From the NCBI GenBank assembly GCA_965212205.1, contig CBDBUX010000018.1, positions 62,001 through 126,000 on the forward strand: a DNA stretch of 64,000 bases, in the 5' to 3' direction. Each line of letters opens with the position of its first letter. Position 1 is the first letter of the stretch. The notes beneath the pieces were generated by a model, which was not told where the DNA came from, made no database searches, and saw only the letters and a list, made by a program, of their open reading frames with translations. This DNA comes from JAHEJJ01 sp965212205. Lineage in GTDB: Bacteria; Bacteroidota; Bacteroidia; Flavobacteriales; Flavobacteriaceae. The translations under genes and the position numbers were made by a program. Shown piece by piece: positions 51,940-60,790 of the stretch.

Positions 51940-53376
51940 TTATGAATATCCCACGGCCTTCCCGATCAAAGTGGCCGAAGTACAGTTCTGGATGTGTACG
52001 TTTACGAAATCACCGGGTTGAAAATCTTCTTTCGGGAAAACCACCACCGTATTCTGTGAATTCCGGCCCATCCAATGATCGTCCGATTTTTTTGAAGTGG
52101 CTTCGATTAGAACTTCCTCCGTTTTGCCCAGATGCTGACGGGTACGGACTAGACTGTGTTTTTGCTGTAGGTCGATAATTTCTCGAAGTCTTCTGATCTT
52201 GGTTTCGTGCGGAATGTCATCTTCGAGCTTTCTTGCCGCCAATGTGCCTGGTCTTTCAGAATAGGCGAACATAAATCCAAAATCATATTTTACATGCTCC
52301 ATCAAAGAGAGTGTGTCTTTGTGGTCCTGTTCAGATTCTCCCGGGAAACCAGCGATCATATCCTGACTGATGGCACAATCGGGGATGATAGCCCTGATGT
52401 TATCGATGAGTTCAAAATATTCTGCGCGGGTATGTAAGCGGTTCATCTCCTTTAAGATCTTGTCGCTCCCACTCTGAACTGGGAGATGAATATAATTGCA
52501 AATATTCTGATAAGACGCCATGGTCTTTATCACATCAAGAGTCATGTCCTGCGGGTTGGAAGTCGAAAACCGAATCCTCATCCCAGGTTGCGCTTCGGCC
52601 ACCAATTTCAATAAACCGGAAAAATCTACCGATGTGGCTTTTTGAAGCTCTGAAGCTTTTTCATAATCTTTTTTCAGTCCTCCTCCATACCATAAATAAC
52701 TGTCCACGTTCTGGCCCAACAGCGTTACTTCTTTAAAGCCACGATCCCAAAGTTCGTTAACCTCTTTCACTATAGATTGTGGATCTCTGCTTCTTTCGCG
52801 GCCTCTAGTAAAAGGCACCACACAAAAAGTGCACATATTATCACAGCCTCGTGTAATCGAAACAAAGGCGGTTACCCCATTGCTATTCAGACGAACTGGC
52901 GCGATATCCCCATAGGTTTCCTCCTTGGAGAGTATAACGTTGACGGCCTGCCTTCCATCATCGATTTCCCTTATAAGATTTGGAAGATCTTTGTAGGCAT
53001 CGGGGCCTACGACCATGTCTACTATTTTTTCCTCTTCGAGCAACTGACTTTTCAACCGCTCGGCCATACAACCCAGTACCCCAACCTTCATCTGAGGCTT
53101 ATTCTTTTTAACCGCATTGAATTTTTCCAGCCGCTTACGAACGGTCGTTTCAGCCTTTTCGCGTATAGAACAGGTATTTACCAGCACCAGATCGGCCTCC
53201 TCCAGTATTTGTGTGGTATCGAACCCCTCTCTGGCCAATATTGAGGCCACAATCTCGCTGTCCGAAAAATTCATCTGACAGCCATAACTTTCTATATATA
53301 GTTTTCTGGGGCCATGTTGATGGTTTTCAAGAACCAGGGCCGACCCCTGTATAGCTTCATCAATTACTTTTTCCAT
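51940..53376 (-). CDS. miaB: tRNA-2-methylthio-N6-dimethylallyladenosine synthase MiaB
   Basis: A radical SAM methylthiotransferase that modifies position 37 of tRNAs reading UNN codons. The protein is 478 residues. The N-terminal UPF0004 domain has the three cluster Cys in YGCQMNFSDSEI, NTCSIREKAE and GVLGCMAERL; the radical SAM triad is RGCDNMCTFCVVP near 180; the C-terminal TRAM domain includes GRNSQNTVVVFP. First gene of the reverse operon miaB-activator-lptE-TPR-secG, with a canonical promoter 32 bp upstream. Confidence 0.97.
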   Translation of the reverse strand: MEKVIDEAIQGSALVLENHQHGPRKLYIESYGCQMNFSDSEIVASILAREGFDTTQILEEADLVLVNTCSIREKAETTVRKRLEKFNAVKKNKPQMKVGVLGCMAERLKSQLLEEEKIVDMVVGPDAYKDLPNLIREIDDGRQAVNVILSKEETYGDIAPVRLNSNGVTAFVSITRGCDNMCTFCVVPFTRGRERSRDPQSIVKEVNELWDRGFKEVTLLGQNVDSYLWYGGGLKKDYEKASELQKATSVDFSGLLKLVAEAQPGMRIRFSTSNPQDMTLDVIKTMASYQNICNYIHLPVQSGSDKILKEMNRLHTRAEYFELIDNIRAIIPDCAISQDMIAGFPGESEQDHKDTLSLMEHVKYDFGFMFAYSERPGTLAARKLEDDIPHETKIRRLREIIDLQQKHSLVRTRQHLGKTEEVLIEATSKKSDDHWMGRNSQNTVVVFPKEDFQPGDFVNVHIQNCTSATLIGKAVGYS

Positions 53377-53407
53377 AGTCTTCTAACTCTTAAAGGAGAA
53401 GGATTCG

Positions 53408-53439
53408 CAAAGATAGACGATTCTCTGTTTTTATGACAA
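53408..53439 (-). promoter_or_regulatory. Promoter of miaB
   Basis: Reverse strand: TTG (53437-53439), 21-bp spacer, TATCTTTG (53408-53415). Fits the Bacteroidota -33/-7 consensus. Back to back with the promoter of the next gene. Confidence 0.75.
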
Positions 53440-53453
53440 TTTGACAGTTAAAT

Positions 53454-53485
53454 TTTGCTCAAAGTTTACGCAACTTGTAGCTTTG
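53454..53485 (+). promoter_or_regulatory. Promoter of the LVIVD-repeat lipoprotein
   Basis: TTTG (53454-53457), 20-bp spacer, TAGCTTTG (53478-53485). Perfect match to the Bacteroidota consensus, 50 bp before the chosen ATG. The -33 boxes of the two divergent promoters are 14 bp apart. Confidence 0.8.
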
Positions 53486-53535
53486 CCACGTATCTTTCGG
53501 GAAACAGCCCTATAACCTTATTAATAAAGCAAGCT

Positions 53536-54780
53536 ATGAAAAGAAGTATCCCCTATCTATTATTGATCCTTATACTTGGCCTATCGTCCTGCGAGGATAA
53601 AGGCCAGGATGATTTACAGGAATATCTTATCGCCGTCCCGATTACTATGTCAACGGAGGACTTTAGAAATAGTGTAGACATCATAAGTCCGCTACCTATC
53701 CAGGAATCAGGAAAAATATACGCCTATCAGCAATTGTTATTTGTAAACGACAAGCATCTGGGAATTCACATAATCGATAACAGCAATCCGGCAAGCCCTC
53801 AAAAAAAGGCTTTTATTAAAATTCCGGGTAATGTTGATATTGCTGTGAAGAACAACTATCTCTATGCAGACAGTATTAGAGATTTGCTGGTTTTTGATAT
53901 TTCAGATATTAATAATATCAGCTTGGTGAACCGTTTGGAAAATGTATTAAAAGATAACATCGCCTGGCCTTTTGAAGCGGATTTCGTGGATTATAACGGT
54001 TTTGGAAATGGAGACGTACTTGTGGGTTGGGAGTTGCAGACAGAACGGCTTAGCCAGAGTGAGTTTGAAAGTCGATTTGGAATTTTAGAGGGTAGTCCGG
54101 CCTTTGAAAATGCAACTACAGATGATTCTTCGGGTCAGGGAGGATCTTTGGCCAGATTTAAAATAGTCGATAATTACCTCTATGCAGTAGACAGTCATTT
54201 TATCAACATCTTTGAGATCAGCGATTTGTCTGATCCAAAAGATATGGAAGATGTATACGCGGGTTTCGATATCGAGACGATCTTTAACAGAGGTTCATAC
54301 CTGTTTTTAGGCAGTATGCGCGGAATGTATATCTATGATATTTCTAATCCTTCTATTCCTGAATTTGTTTCGGAATTCCAACATGGGACCGCCTGTGACC
54401 CTGTAGTGGTCGATGAAAATTATGCCTATGTAACCCTAAGAGGTGGAAATAACTGCGGGGCACTCGAGAGCGGACTATTTATCGTGGATATTTCCGATAT
54501 CAGCAATCCCGAACTGGCCATAAGCTATCCGATGGATGAACCTTACGGCCTTGGCATTAAAGGCGATCAGCTTTTTGTCTGTGATGGAAGTTCAGGGTTG
54601 AAAGTATACGACAAAAGCAATATAGAGGATCTTGTGTCCCTGGATCACTTTAAGGATATAGTAACCTTCGATGTTATACCCCTGGAAACTACCTTATTAA
54701 TGGTAGGTGAAGAGGTGCTTTATCAATATGTTTATTCGGAAGACGGCCTTGATCTCCTGAGTCGTCTCGATCTTAATTGA
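53536..54780 (+). CDS. LVIVD-repeat lipoprotein
   Basis: A 414-residue lipoprotein from ATG 53536 with Cys19 (LGLSSC); the promoter at 53454-53485 rules out the longer frame starting at 53455. It contains a beta-propeller-like series of LVIVD repeats: LGIHIIDNSNPASPQK near 85, LLVFDISDINNISLV near 117, INIFEISDLSDPKDM near 230, MYIYDISNPSIPEFV near 265 and LFIVDISDISNPELA near 315. These proteins are common on Bacteroidota cell envelopes; the ligand is unknown. Monocistronic, closed by a terminator. Confidence 0.85.
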   Translation: MKRSIPYLLLILILGLSSCEDKGQDDLQEYLIAVPITMSTEDFRNSVDIISPLPIQESGKIYAYQQLLFVNDKHLGIHIIDNSNPASPQKKAFIKIPGNVDIAVKNNYLYADSIRDLLVFDISDINNISLVNRLENVLKDNIAWPFEADFVDYNGFGNGDVLVGWELQTERLSQSEFESRFGILEGSPAFENATTDDSSGQGGSLARFKIVDNYLYAVDSHFINIFEISDLSDPKDMEDVYAGFDIETIFNRGSYLFLGSMRGMYIYDISNPSIPEFVSEFQHGTACDPVVVDENYAYVTLRGGNNCGALESGLFIVDISDISNPELAISYPMDEPYGLGIKGDQLFVCDGSSGLKVYDKSNIEDLVSLDHFKDIVTFDVIPLETTLLMVGEEVLYQYVYSEDGLDLLSRLDLN

Positions 54781-54804
54781 TAGCCCTCCATACATAACAA
54801 AAAT

Positions 54805-54822
54805 ACCCCTTATCCGAGGGGT
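54805..54822 (+). terminator. Intrinsic terminator after the LVIVD lipoprotein
   Basis: ACCCCT-TATCCG-AGGGGT followed by GTTTTTTATT. 24 bp after the stop codon. Confidence 0.8.
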
Positions 54823-54872
54823 GTTTTTTATTGTCCAGATTTCCACTGCAAAGTCAAATAAAAAAATTCACA

Positions 54873-54880
54873 TACTTTTG
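54873..54880 (+). promoter_or_regulatory. -7 element upstream of topA
   Basis: TACTTTTG, 19 bp before the topA ATG, a perfect TAnnTTTG. The -33 region is poor. Confidence 0.45.
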
Positions 54881-54899
54881 TTCTCTCAAAAACCTATGA

Positions 54900-57380
54900 A
54901 TGGCTAGAAATTTAGTAATAGTTGAATCGCCGGCAAAGGCGAGGACCATTGAGAAATTTTTAGGTAAGGATTTCAAAGTAGAATCGAGCTTTGGGCATAT
55001 TGCCGACCTTCCCACCAAAGAATTAGGGGTTGATGTTGAGAACAACTTCAAACCCAAATATATAGTTGACAAGGAAAAAAAAGTCCTGGTAAAAAAACTC
55101 AGGGATCTGGCCAGCAAATCGGAAACGATCTGGCTCGCCAGTGATGAGGACCGGGAAGGAGAGGCCATCTCATGGCACCTTATGGAGACCTTGAACCTCG
55201 ACAGAGATAAAACGAAAAGGATTGTTTTTAACTCAATTACCAAAAAGGCAATTCAGAAAGCGATCGATAATCCGAGGGAGATCGACTATAACCTTGTAAA
55301 TGCTCAACAAGCACGTCGAGTTCTTGATCGTTTAGTGGGTTATGAGCTTTCGCCGGTATTATGGAAAAAAATTAAACCGGGGCTATCTGCAGGCCGGGTT
55401 CAGTCGGTTGCAGTCCGGCTGATCGTTGAACGGGAACGTCAGATCGAAGCCTTTTCCCCACAGGCATCATTCCGCGTGGTGGCCGAGTTCGCTACTGCAG
55501 AGGGAATTGTCTTTAAGGCAAAACTCCAATCTACCTTCGCCACTGCGGTTGAAGCCAGGGATTTTCTGAGTAAGAACATCGGTGCAGCATATCAGGTGGC
55601 AGAACTCGATAAGAAACCTGCAACAAAATCGCCGGCAGCGCCATTTACCACTTCCACACTGCAGCAGGAGGCTTCGAGAAAACTGTTTTACTCGGTCTCC
55701 AGGACCATGCAGGTAGCACAGCGATTGTACGAAGCCGGACTCATTACTTATATGAGGACCGATAGCGTAAACCTTAGCGGTGAAGCTATCCAGGCTGCTA
55801 AAAACATGATCGAGGATACCTATGGTGAGCAATACAGTAAGGTAAGAAACTATAAGGGCAAGGCCAAAGGGGCTCAGGAAGCCCATGAAGCGATTCGACC
55901 TACGGAAATGTCGAACCAGAACCCAGCGTTGGAAGCAGACCAATCTAAATTATATGACCTGATCTGGAAGCGAACAATTGCTTCTCAAATGAGCGATGCC
56001 AAGCTGGAACGAACCAATATGAAGATTAAGGCCAATGCCTTTGATGAACTATATTCGGCCCAGGGAGAGGTGATCACTTTTGATGGTTTTCTAAAAGTCT
56101 ATCTGGAAGGAAAGGACGAGGAAGACCTTGAAGAACAACAGGGCGTTTTACCGGCTGTTAAGCTTGGCGAATCTCTTGATAACAAATATGTTACCGCCAC
56201 CCAAAGGTTCACCAGGGCTCCGTATCGATATACGGAAGCGACCCTGGTAAAGAAATTGGAGGAATTGGGTATTGGACGGCCATCTACTTATGCCCCTACT
56301 ATATCGACCATTCAGAACCGTGGTTATGTTGAAAAAGGTACTGTGGAGGGAAAAGAACGACCCTATACTCAGCTGCAATTACAAAATGGATCGATACAGG
56401 AAAGTACATTAACAGAACTCGTTGGATCCGATAAAGGTAAACTGGTACCCTCTGATATCGGTATGATCGTCAATGATTTCCTGGTGAGCCATTTCGCCAA
56501 TATCCTGGACTATAATTTTACAGCACAGGTAGAAAAGGATTTCGATGAAATCGCAACAGGCGACGAAGACTGGCAGAAGGTGATGAAGGATTTCTATAAG
56601 GACTTTCATCCCAACGTGATCGATGTTGAAGAAAATGCTGAAAGGGCCAGCGGTGAAAGAGTTTTGGGTACAGATCCCGACACAGGGCGGCAAGTGGCAG
56701 TTCGTCTGGGTAAATTTGGGCCGATGGTCCAGATCGGAACTGTAGAAGAAGAGGAAAAGCCGCTTTTTGCTAGCCTTTTGCCCGATCAATCCCTTAATAC
56801 CATATCCTTTGAGGAGGCGATGGAACTATTTGAATTACCGAGAAAGCTTGGTAAATATAAGGACGAAGAAGTAGAAGCCAATGTTGGCAGATACGGACCA
56901 TATATAAGGTATGGAAAGAAATTCGTATCCCTGGACAAGGGCGAGAGCGCCTTTGAGGTTGATATGGAAAGAGCCCTGGAACTTATTAAGGCTAAGGAAG
57001 TTGCCGATGCCCCCATTGCGGTATATATGGAGAAAGATGTATCTAAAGGGAAAGGTAGATTTGGACCTTTTATAAAGTGGGATGGTATGTTTATCAATGT
57101 CAATAAAAAATATGATTTTGATAACCTTAGTCAGGCAGATATCGAAGAATTAATCGAGGCCAAATTAAAGAAAGAGGCCGAAAAACTGGTAAAAGAATGG
57201 CCCGAGGAAAACATCAGAATTGAAAAAGCACGTTGGGGGCGGCATAATCTGATTAAAGGAAGGACCAAAGTGGAATTGAGCAAGGATGTAGATGTTGAAT
57301 CCCTGACTCTCGAACAGGCCAAAGAACGACTGGGAAGTAAAAAGAAAAAACGTACTGGCAAACAAAAAGGAACAACTTAA
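54900..57380 (+). CDS. topA: DNA topoisomerase I
   Basis: A type IA topoisomerase relaxing negative supercoils. The protein is 826 residues. TOPRIM starts at VIVESPAKARTIEKFLG (residue 6), with LASDEDREGEAISWHL near 78; the catalytic Tyr is Tyr284 in LITYMRTDSVNLS. PAPFTTSTLQQEASRKL and RPSTYAPTISTIQNRGY are standard. The C-terminal region has no CxxC zinc ribbons but repeated RYGPYIRYG/GRFGPFIKW modules (Topo_C repeats) and a Lys-rich tail (KKKKRTGKQKG). It ends 2 bp before the arginase-fold gene, probably co-transcribed with it. Confidence 0.97.
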   Translation: MARNLVIVESPAKARTIEKFLGKDFKVESSFGHIADLPTKELGVDVENNFKPKYIVDKEKKVLVKKLRDLASKSETIWLASDEDREGEAISWHLMETLNLDRDKTKRIVFNSITKKAIQKAIDNPREIDYNLVNAQQARRVLDRLVGYELSPVLWKKIKPGLSAGRVQSVAVRLIVERERQIEAFSPQASFRVVAEFATAEGIVFKAKLQSTFATAVEARDFLSKNIGAAYQVAELDKKPATKSPAAPFTTSTLQQEASRKLFYSVSRTMQVAQRLYEAGLITYMRTDSVNLSGEAIQAAKNMIEDTYGEQYSKVRNYKGKAKGAQEAHEAIRPTEMSNQNPALEADQSKLYDLIWKRTIASQMSDAKLERTNMKIKANAFDELYSAQGEVITFDGFLKVYLEGKDEEDLEEQQGVLPAVKLGESLDNKYVTATQRFTRAPYRYTEATLVKKLEELGIGRPSTYAPTISTIQNRGYVEKGTVEGKERPYTQLQLQNGSIQESTLTELVGSDKGKLVPSDIGMIVNDFLVSHFANILDYNFTAQVEKDFDEIATGDEDWQKVMKDFYKDFHPNVIDVEENAERASGERVLGTDPDTGRQVAVRLGKFGPMVQIGTVEEEEKPLFASLLPDQSLNTISFEEAMELFELPRKLGKYKDEEVEANVGRYGPYIRYGKKFVSLDKGESAFEVDMERALELIKAKEVADAPIAVYMEKDVSKGKGRFGPFIKWDGMFINVNKKYDFDNLSQADIEELIEAKLKKEAEKLVKEWPEENIRIEKARWGRHNLIKGRTKVELSKDVDVESLTLEQAKERLGSKKKKRTGKQKGTT

Positions 57381-57382
57381 GC

Positions 57383-58537
57383 ATGGCTTTCGATTTTTTG
57401 GTACCGGTAGATGACAAAGTGCTGGCTCATTGCGAGTTGCTTCCGCCACAGGCCCTTGGAAATCAAATTCAAAAACATACTTCAAAGAAAGGGCTCCCGG
57501 TATTGGCGATGTCTTCCTTTGCGATTTTAGGGGTGCACGAATCGCGAAATGCGTTCATAAAAAAACCGGAACAACTCGATATCAACGCAATTCGACTAGA
57601 GCTCTATAAATTGATGTCGGGGAATTGGAGCACTACCACTGTAGATCTTGGCGATGTGGAAGAAGGAGAGAAGGTAGAGGATACCTATTATGTGGTTAAA
57701 GAAATTGTGACTGCGCTTTTGGAAGAAGATGTCATTCCGATTATCATTGGGGCTACCCAGGATATAACATTTCCCGTTTACCGGGGCTTTGATGAAATAA
57801 GGAATATGGTAAACCTGGTCTCGGTCGACAGTCGTTTCGATTTTGGAGCAGAAGAAGAGTTGATTTCTTCGCATTCCTATATGAGTAAAATCATTACCGA
57901 TAAACCCAATAATCTCTTCAACTTTTCGAACCTGGGCTTTCAGAGTTACTTCAATGCTCAGGAAGAAATGGACCTGATGGAGAGACTTTTTTTCGATGCG
58001 TATCGGCTCGGAGATATCGTTGCAGACATATCGCTGGCAGAACCGGTATTGCGCAATGCGCACATCGTAAGTATAGATGCCAGGGCCGTTATGGCAGGTT
58101 ATCAGGGCGGTTCATCGAATTTTTCTCCCAATGGATTTAACGGAAGGGAAATCTGCGCAATATCGCGCTACGCCGGGATGGGGGATAATATTTCAGCTTT
58201 TGGAATATTTGAATGTGAAAATCACCCTCAGTCGTTTCAGCTGACCGCTCAAATTATATGGTATTTCATTGAAGGTCAAAACATAAGGGTAGACGAGTTC
58301 CCTGCCGGCGATGATTCTAATTTTACCAAGTTCATCGTACCTACGGAGACCGAGGAACTGATCTTTTATAAAAGTCTCCTTTCAGAAAGATGGTGGGTAG
58401 AAGTTCCTTCAATTTTGCCCCTGCATAATAAAACCAATACACCTGCGTTATTACCATGCACCGAAAAGGACTATTTGGATGCGTGTAATCAAAATATTCC
58501 CGACCGGTGGTTTAAAGCCTATAAAAAAGGTTTTTAA
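57383..58537 (+). CDS. Arginase/formimidoylglutamase-fold protein with degenerate metal site
   Basis: A 384-residue ureohydrolase-fold protein usually annotated as formimidoylglutamase. The three metal motifs align but are eroded: GGDHS becomes GATQDIT (His to Gln), DAHxD becomes VSVDSRFDFG (His to Arg), and SxDxDxxDP becomes SIDARAVMAGYQ (second Asp to Arg, DP lost). So three of six ligands are gone and a binuclear Mn hydrolase is unlikely. SNFSPNGFNGREICAISRYA resembles the family after motif 3. It lies between topA and gldK, so a non-enzymatic role near gliding or secretion is possible. Confidence 0.82.
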   Translation: MAFDFLVPVDDKVLAHCELLPPQALGNQIQKHTSKKGLPVLAMSSFAILGVHESRNAFIKKPEQLDINAIRLELYKLMSGNWSTTTVDLGDVEEGEKVEDTYYVVKEIVTALLEEDVIPIIIGATQDITFPVYRGFDEIRNMVNLVSVDSRFDFGAEEELISSHSYMSKIITDKPNNLFNFSNLGFQSYFNAQEEMDLMERLFFDAYRLGDIVADISLAEPVLRNAHIVSIDARAVMAGYQGGSSNFSPNGFNGREICAISRYAGMGDNISAFGIFECENHPQSFQLTAQIIWYFIEGQNIRVDEFPAGDDSNFTKFIVPTETEELIFYKSLLSERWWVEVPSILPLHNKTNTPALLPCTEKDYLDACNQNIPDRWFKAYKKGF

Positions 58538-58658
58538 GCCAAATCAACAAATTGAACGTATAGGCAGTTTTATACAATAAAATCGGTAAAATTCAGTTTT
58601 AGTGAATAATACCATTGTCATTACTGTTTATTGTCTAAATCGAAATTTAACCTAAAGT

Positions 58659-60014
58659 ATGAAGAAGCTATTGTTGTCCTCTGTAGCCCTCGTGTTTTTA
58701 CTCAGTAGTTGTGGGTCTAAAACTCAGGGAGAACTCGTAGGTGTACAAGGAAAAAAGTGGTACCCAGAAAAACCTTATGGGATGGAATTAATTCCCCGGG
58801 GTTCATTTATTATGGGTAAGAGTGAGGAGGATATGGCCCAGGTGCAGAATGCTCCCACCAGAACGGTTACGGTCCGTTCATTTTATATGGACGATACCGA
58901 AATAACCAATAGTGAATATCGCCAGTTTGTGGAATGGGTTAAGGACTCCATCGTGAGAACTAAACTCGCTATCCTTGCCGATGAACTCGGAATGGGACCA
59001 GACGACGGCGGGATCGGAGAATTTGCCTTCAGGGATGCCGATACCACAAATATGTCTGTGTACGACCAGTACATGTTAGATAATTATGCGGGTATGGGTG
59101 AAACCGGTTATGAAGGTAGAGCCCTTAATAAAGATGAAGATCTTGTTTGGGATACGTCGGATTACCCGGATGAATACTATACCGAGGTGATGGATTCGGT
59201 CTATATCCCCGAAGAAGAATCCTATAATGGTCAGCGCACTATCGATGTAACTCAGTTGAATTACAGATATAACTGGATGGATATCGAAGCTGCTGCCAGG
59301 TCTCAATCGGCCAGGAGAAAAGATTTCATCAGACAGGAGATCACTCAGATCTATCCGGATACTACAGTCTGGATCAGAGATTTTGAGTATTCTTATAACG
59401 AACCAATGCATAACGACTATTTCTGGCACGATGCCTATAGCGATTATCCTGTTGTAGGAGTTTCGTGGACACAGGCCAAAGCGTTTTGTAACTGGAGAAC
59501 AAAATTTAAGAACGACGATCAGAAAGATCGAGGCAAGCAATTTGTAAATCAGTTCCGTTTACCTACTGAAGCGGAATGGGAATATGCTGCCCGAGGTGGA
59601 ATCGAAGGAGGAACCTATCCGTGGGGAGGACCTTATGTCATTAGTGACACAGGTTGCTTCATGGCCAACTTCAAACCTCAAAGAGGTGATTATGCAGCCG
59701 ATGCTGCACTCTACACCGTAGAAGCCAAATCTTACGAACCTAACGACTTTAACCTGTATAATATGGCAGGTAATGTATCGGAGTGGACCAATTCGAGTTA
59801 TGATCCTGGTTCATATGAGTACTTTTCTACTATGAATCCTAACGGGCGCGAACAAGGAAATGCGCGAAAAGTGATTCGTGGTGGTTCATGGAAAGATGTC
59901 GCTTACTTCCTACAGGTAAGTACAAGAGACTATGAGTACAGGGATTCGGCAAGAAGCTATATCGGATTCAGAACGGTACAGGATTATATGGGTGAAGAAG
60001 ATTCAACTCAATAA
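58659..60014 (+). CDS. gldK: Gliding motility/T9SS lipoprotein GldK
   Basis: GldK (PorK family) forms, with GldN, the periplasmic ring of the type IX secretion system, anchored to the outer membrane. The protein is 451 residues with an SPII signal to Cys18 (FLLSSC). The fold is that of formylglycine-generating enzyme (SUMF1): GMELIPRGSFIMGKSE near 40, WTQAKAFCNWRTKF near 270, RLPTEAEWEYAARGG near 302, NMAGNVSEWTNSSYDPGS near 370 and KVIRGGSWKDV near 405. Catalytic Cys pairs of true FGE are not apparent, as usual for GldK. First gene of gldKLMN. Confidence 0.97.
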   Translation: MKKLLLSSVALVFLLSSCGSKTQGELVGVQGKKWYPEKPYGMELIPRGSFIMGKSEEDMAQVQNAPTRTVTVRSFYMDDTEITNSEYRQFVEWVKDSIVRTKLAILADELGMGPDDGGIGEFAFRDADTTNMSVYDQYMLDNYAGMGETGYEGRALNKDEDLVWDTSDYPDEYYTEVMDSVYIPEEESYNGQRTIDVTQLNYRYNWMDIEAAARSQSARRKDFIRQEITQIYPDTTVWIRDFEYSYNEPMHNDYFWHDAYSDYPVVGVSWTQAKAFCNWRTKFKNDDQKDRGKQFVNQFRLPTEAEWEYAARGGIEGGTYPWGGPYVISDTGCFMANFKPQRGDYAADAALYTVEAKSYEPNDFNLYNMAGNVSEWTNSSYDPGSYEYFSTMNPNGREQGNARKVIRGGSWKDVAYFLQVSTRDYEYRDSARSYIGFRTVQDYMGEEDSTQ

Positions 60015-60089
60015 TCAACTATATTAAATACCATAAACCTTTTAACCAAATACTTTAAATAACTTTAAACTTAAATTAAATCTAGAATT

Positions 60090-60737
60090 ATGGCACAGTC
60101 AAAATCAACAAAAAAATTATTTAATATGGCCTACGGGCTCGGCGCCTCGGTGGTGATCATCGGTGCGTTGTTTAAAATCCTTCACTGGGAATTCGGTCCA
60201 CTTACAGGTGGTTTGCTTCTTGCTGTTGGATTGATTACCGAAGCACTTATTTTTGCGATCAGCGCCTTTGAACCAGTAGACGACGAATATGATTGGTCTT
60301 TGGTTTATCCAGAACTTTCTGGTGGTATGACCAGAGGTAAGACCGATGCTCAGGAAGCTCAGGAAGCCGAAGGATTGCTTTCAAGGAAATTAGACGATCT
60401 ATTAAAGGAAGCTAACATCGATGCAGAATTGATGGGCAGCCTTGGAGATAGCATCCGTAACTTCGAAGAAACTGCCAAAGGTATGGTACCTTCTTCTGAG
60501 GCGGTAGAGTCTACCAGAAAGTACTCTGAAGAAATGTCACAGGCCGCTACTCAAATGGAGTCTTTGAACAGCCTTTATAAGGTTCAGCTTGAAAGCGCCA
60601 GCAAACAAGCTTCTATCAACGAAGAAGTTGTTCAGAACGCAGGAGCCCTGAAAGATCAAATGGAGTCTCTTGCCTCTAACCTTTCTTCATTGAATGGCGT
60701 TTACGGAGGTATGTTAACCGCTATGAACCGTAACTAA
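60090..60737 (+). CDS. gldL: Gliding motility/T9SS motor protein GldL
   Basis: A 215-residue inner-membrane stator-like subunit that, with GldM, uses proton motive force to drive type IX secretion and gliding. Two TM helices at the N-terminus (NMAYGLGASVVIIGALFKIL and TGGLLLAVGLITEALIFAIS) flank KILHWEFGP; a conserved Glu in TM2 (LITEALIF) is the expected proton site. The cytoplasmic rest is helical/coiled coil (AQEAQEAEGLLSRKLDDLL, SLYKVQLESASKQASINEEV). Gap to gldM is 53 bp. Confidence 0.97.
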   Translation: MAQSKSTKKLFNMAYGLGASVVIIGALFKILHWEFGPLTGGLLLAVGLITEALIFAISAFEPVDDEYDWSLVYPELSGGMTRGKTDAQEAQEAEGLLSRKLDDLLKEANIDAELMGSLGDSIRNFEETAKGMVPSSEAVESTRKYSEEMSQAATQMESLNSLYKVQLESASKQASINEEVVQNAGALKDQMESLASNLSSLNGVYGGMLTAMNRN

Positions 60738-60790
60738 TTAGTTCAGTTCGACACCCAAATCAAATTATTAATTAATAACTAATTAGAAAC

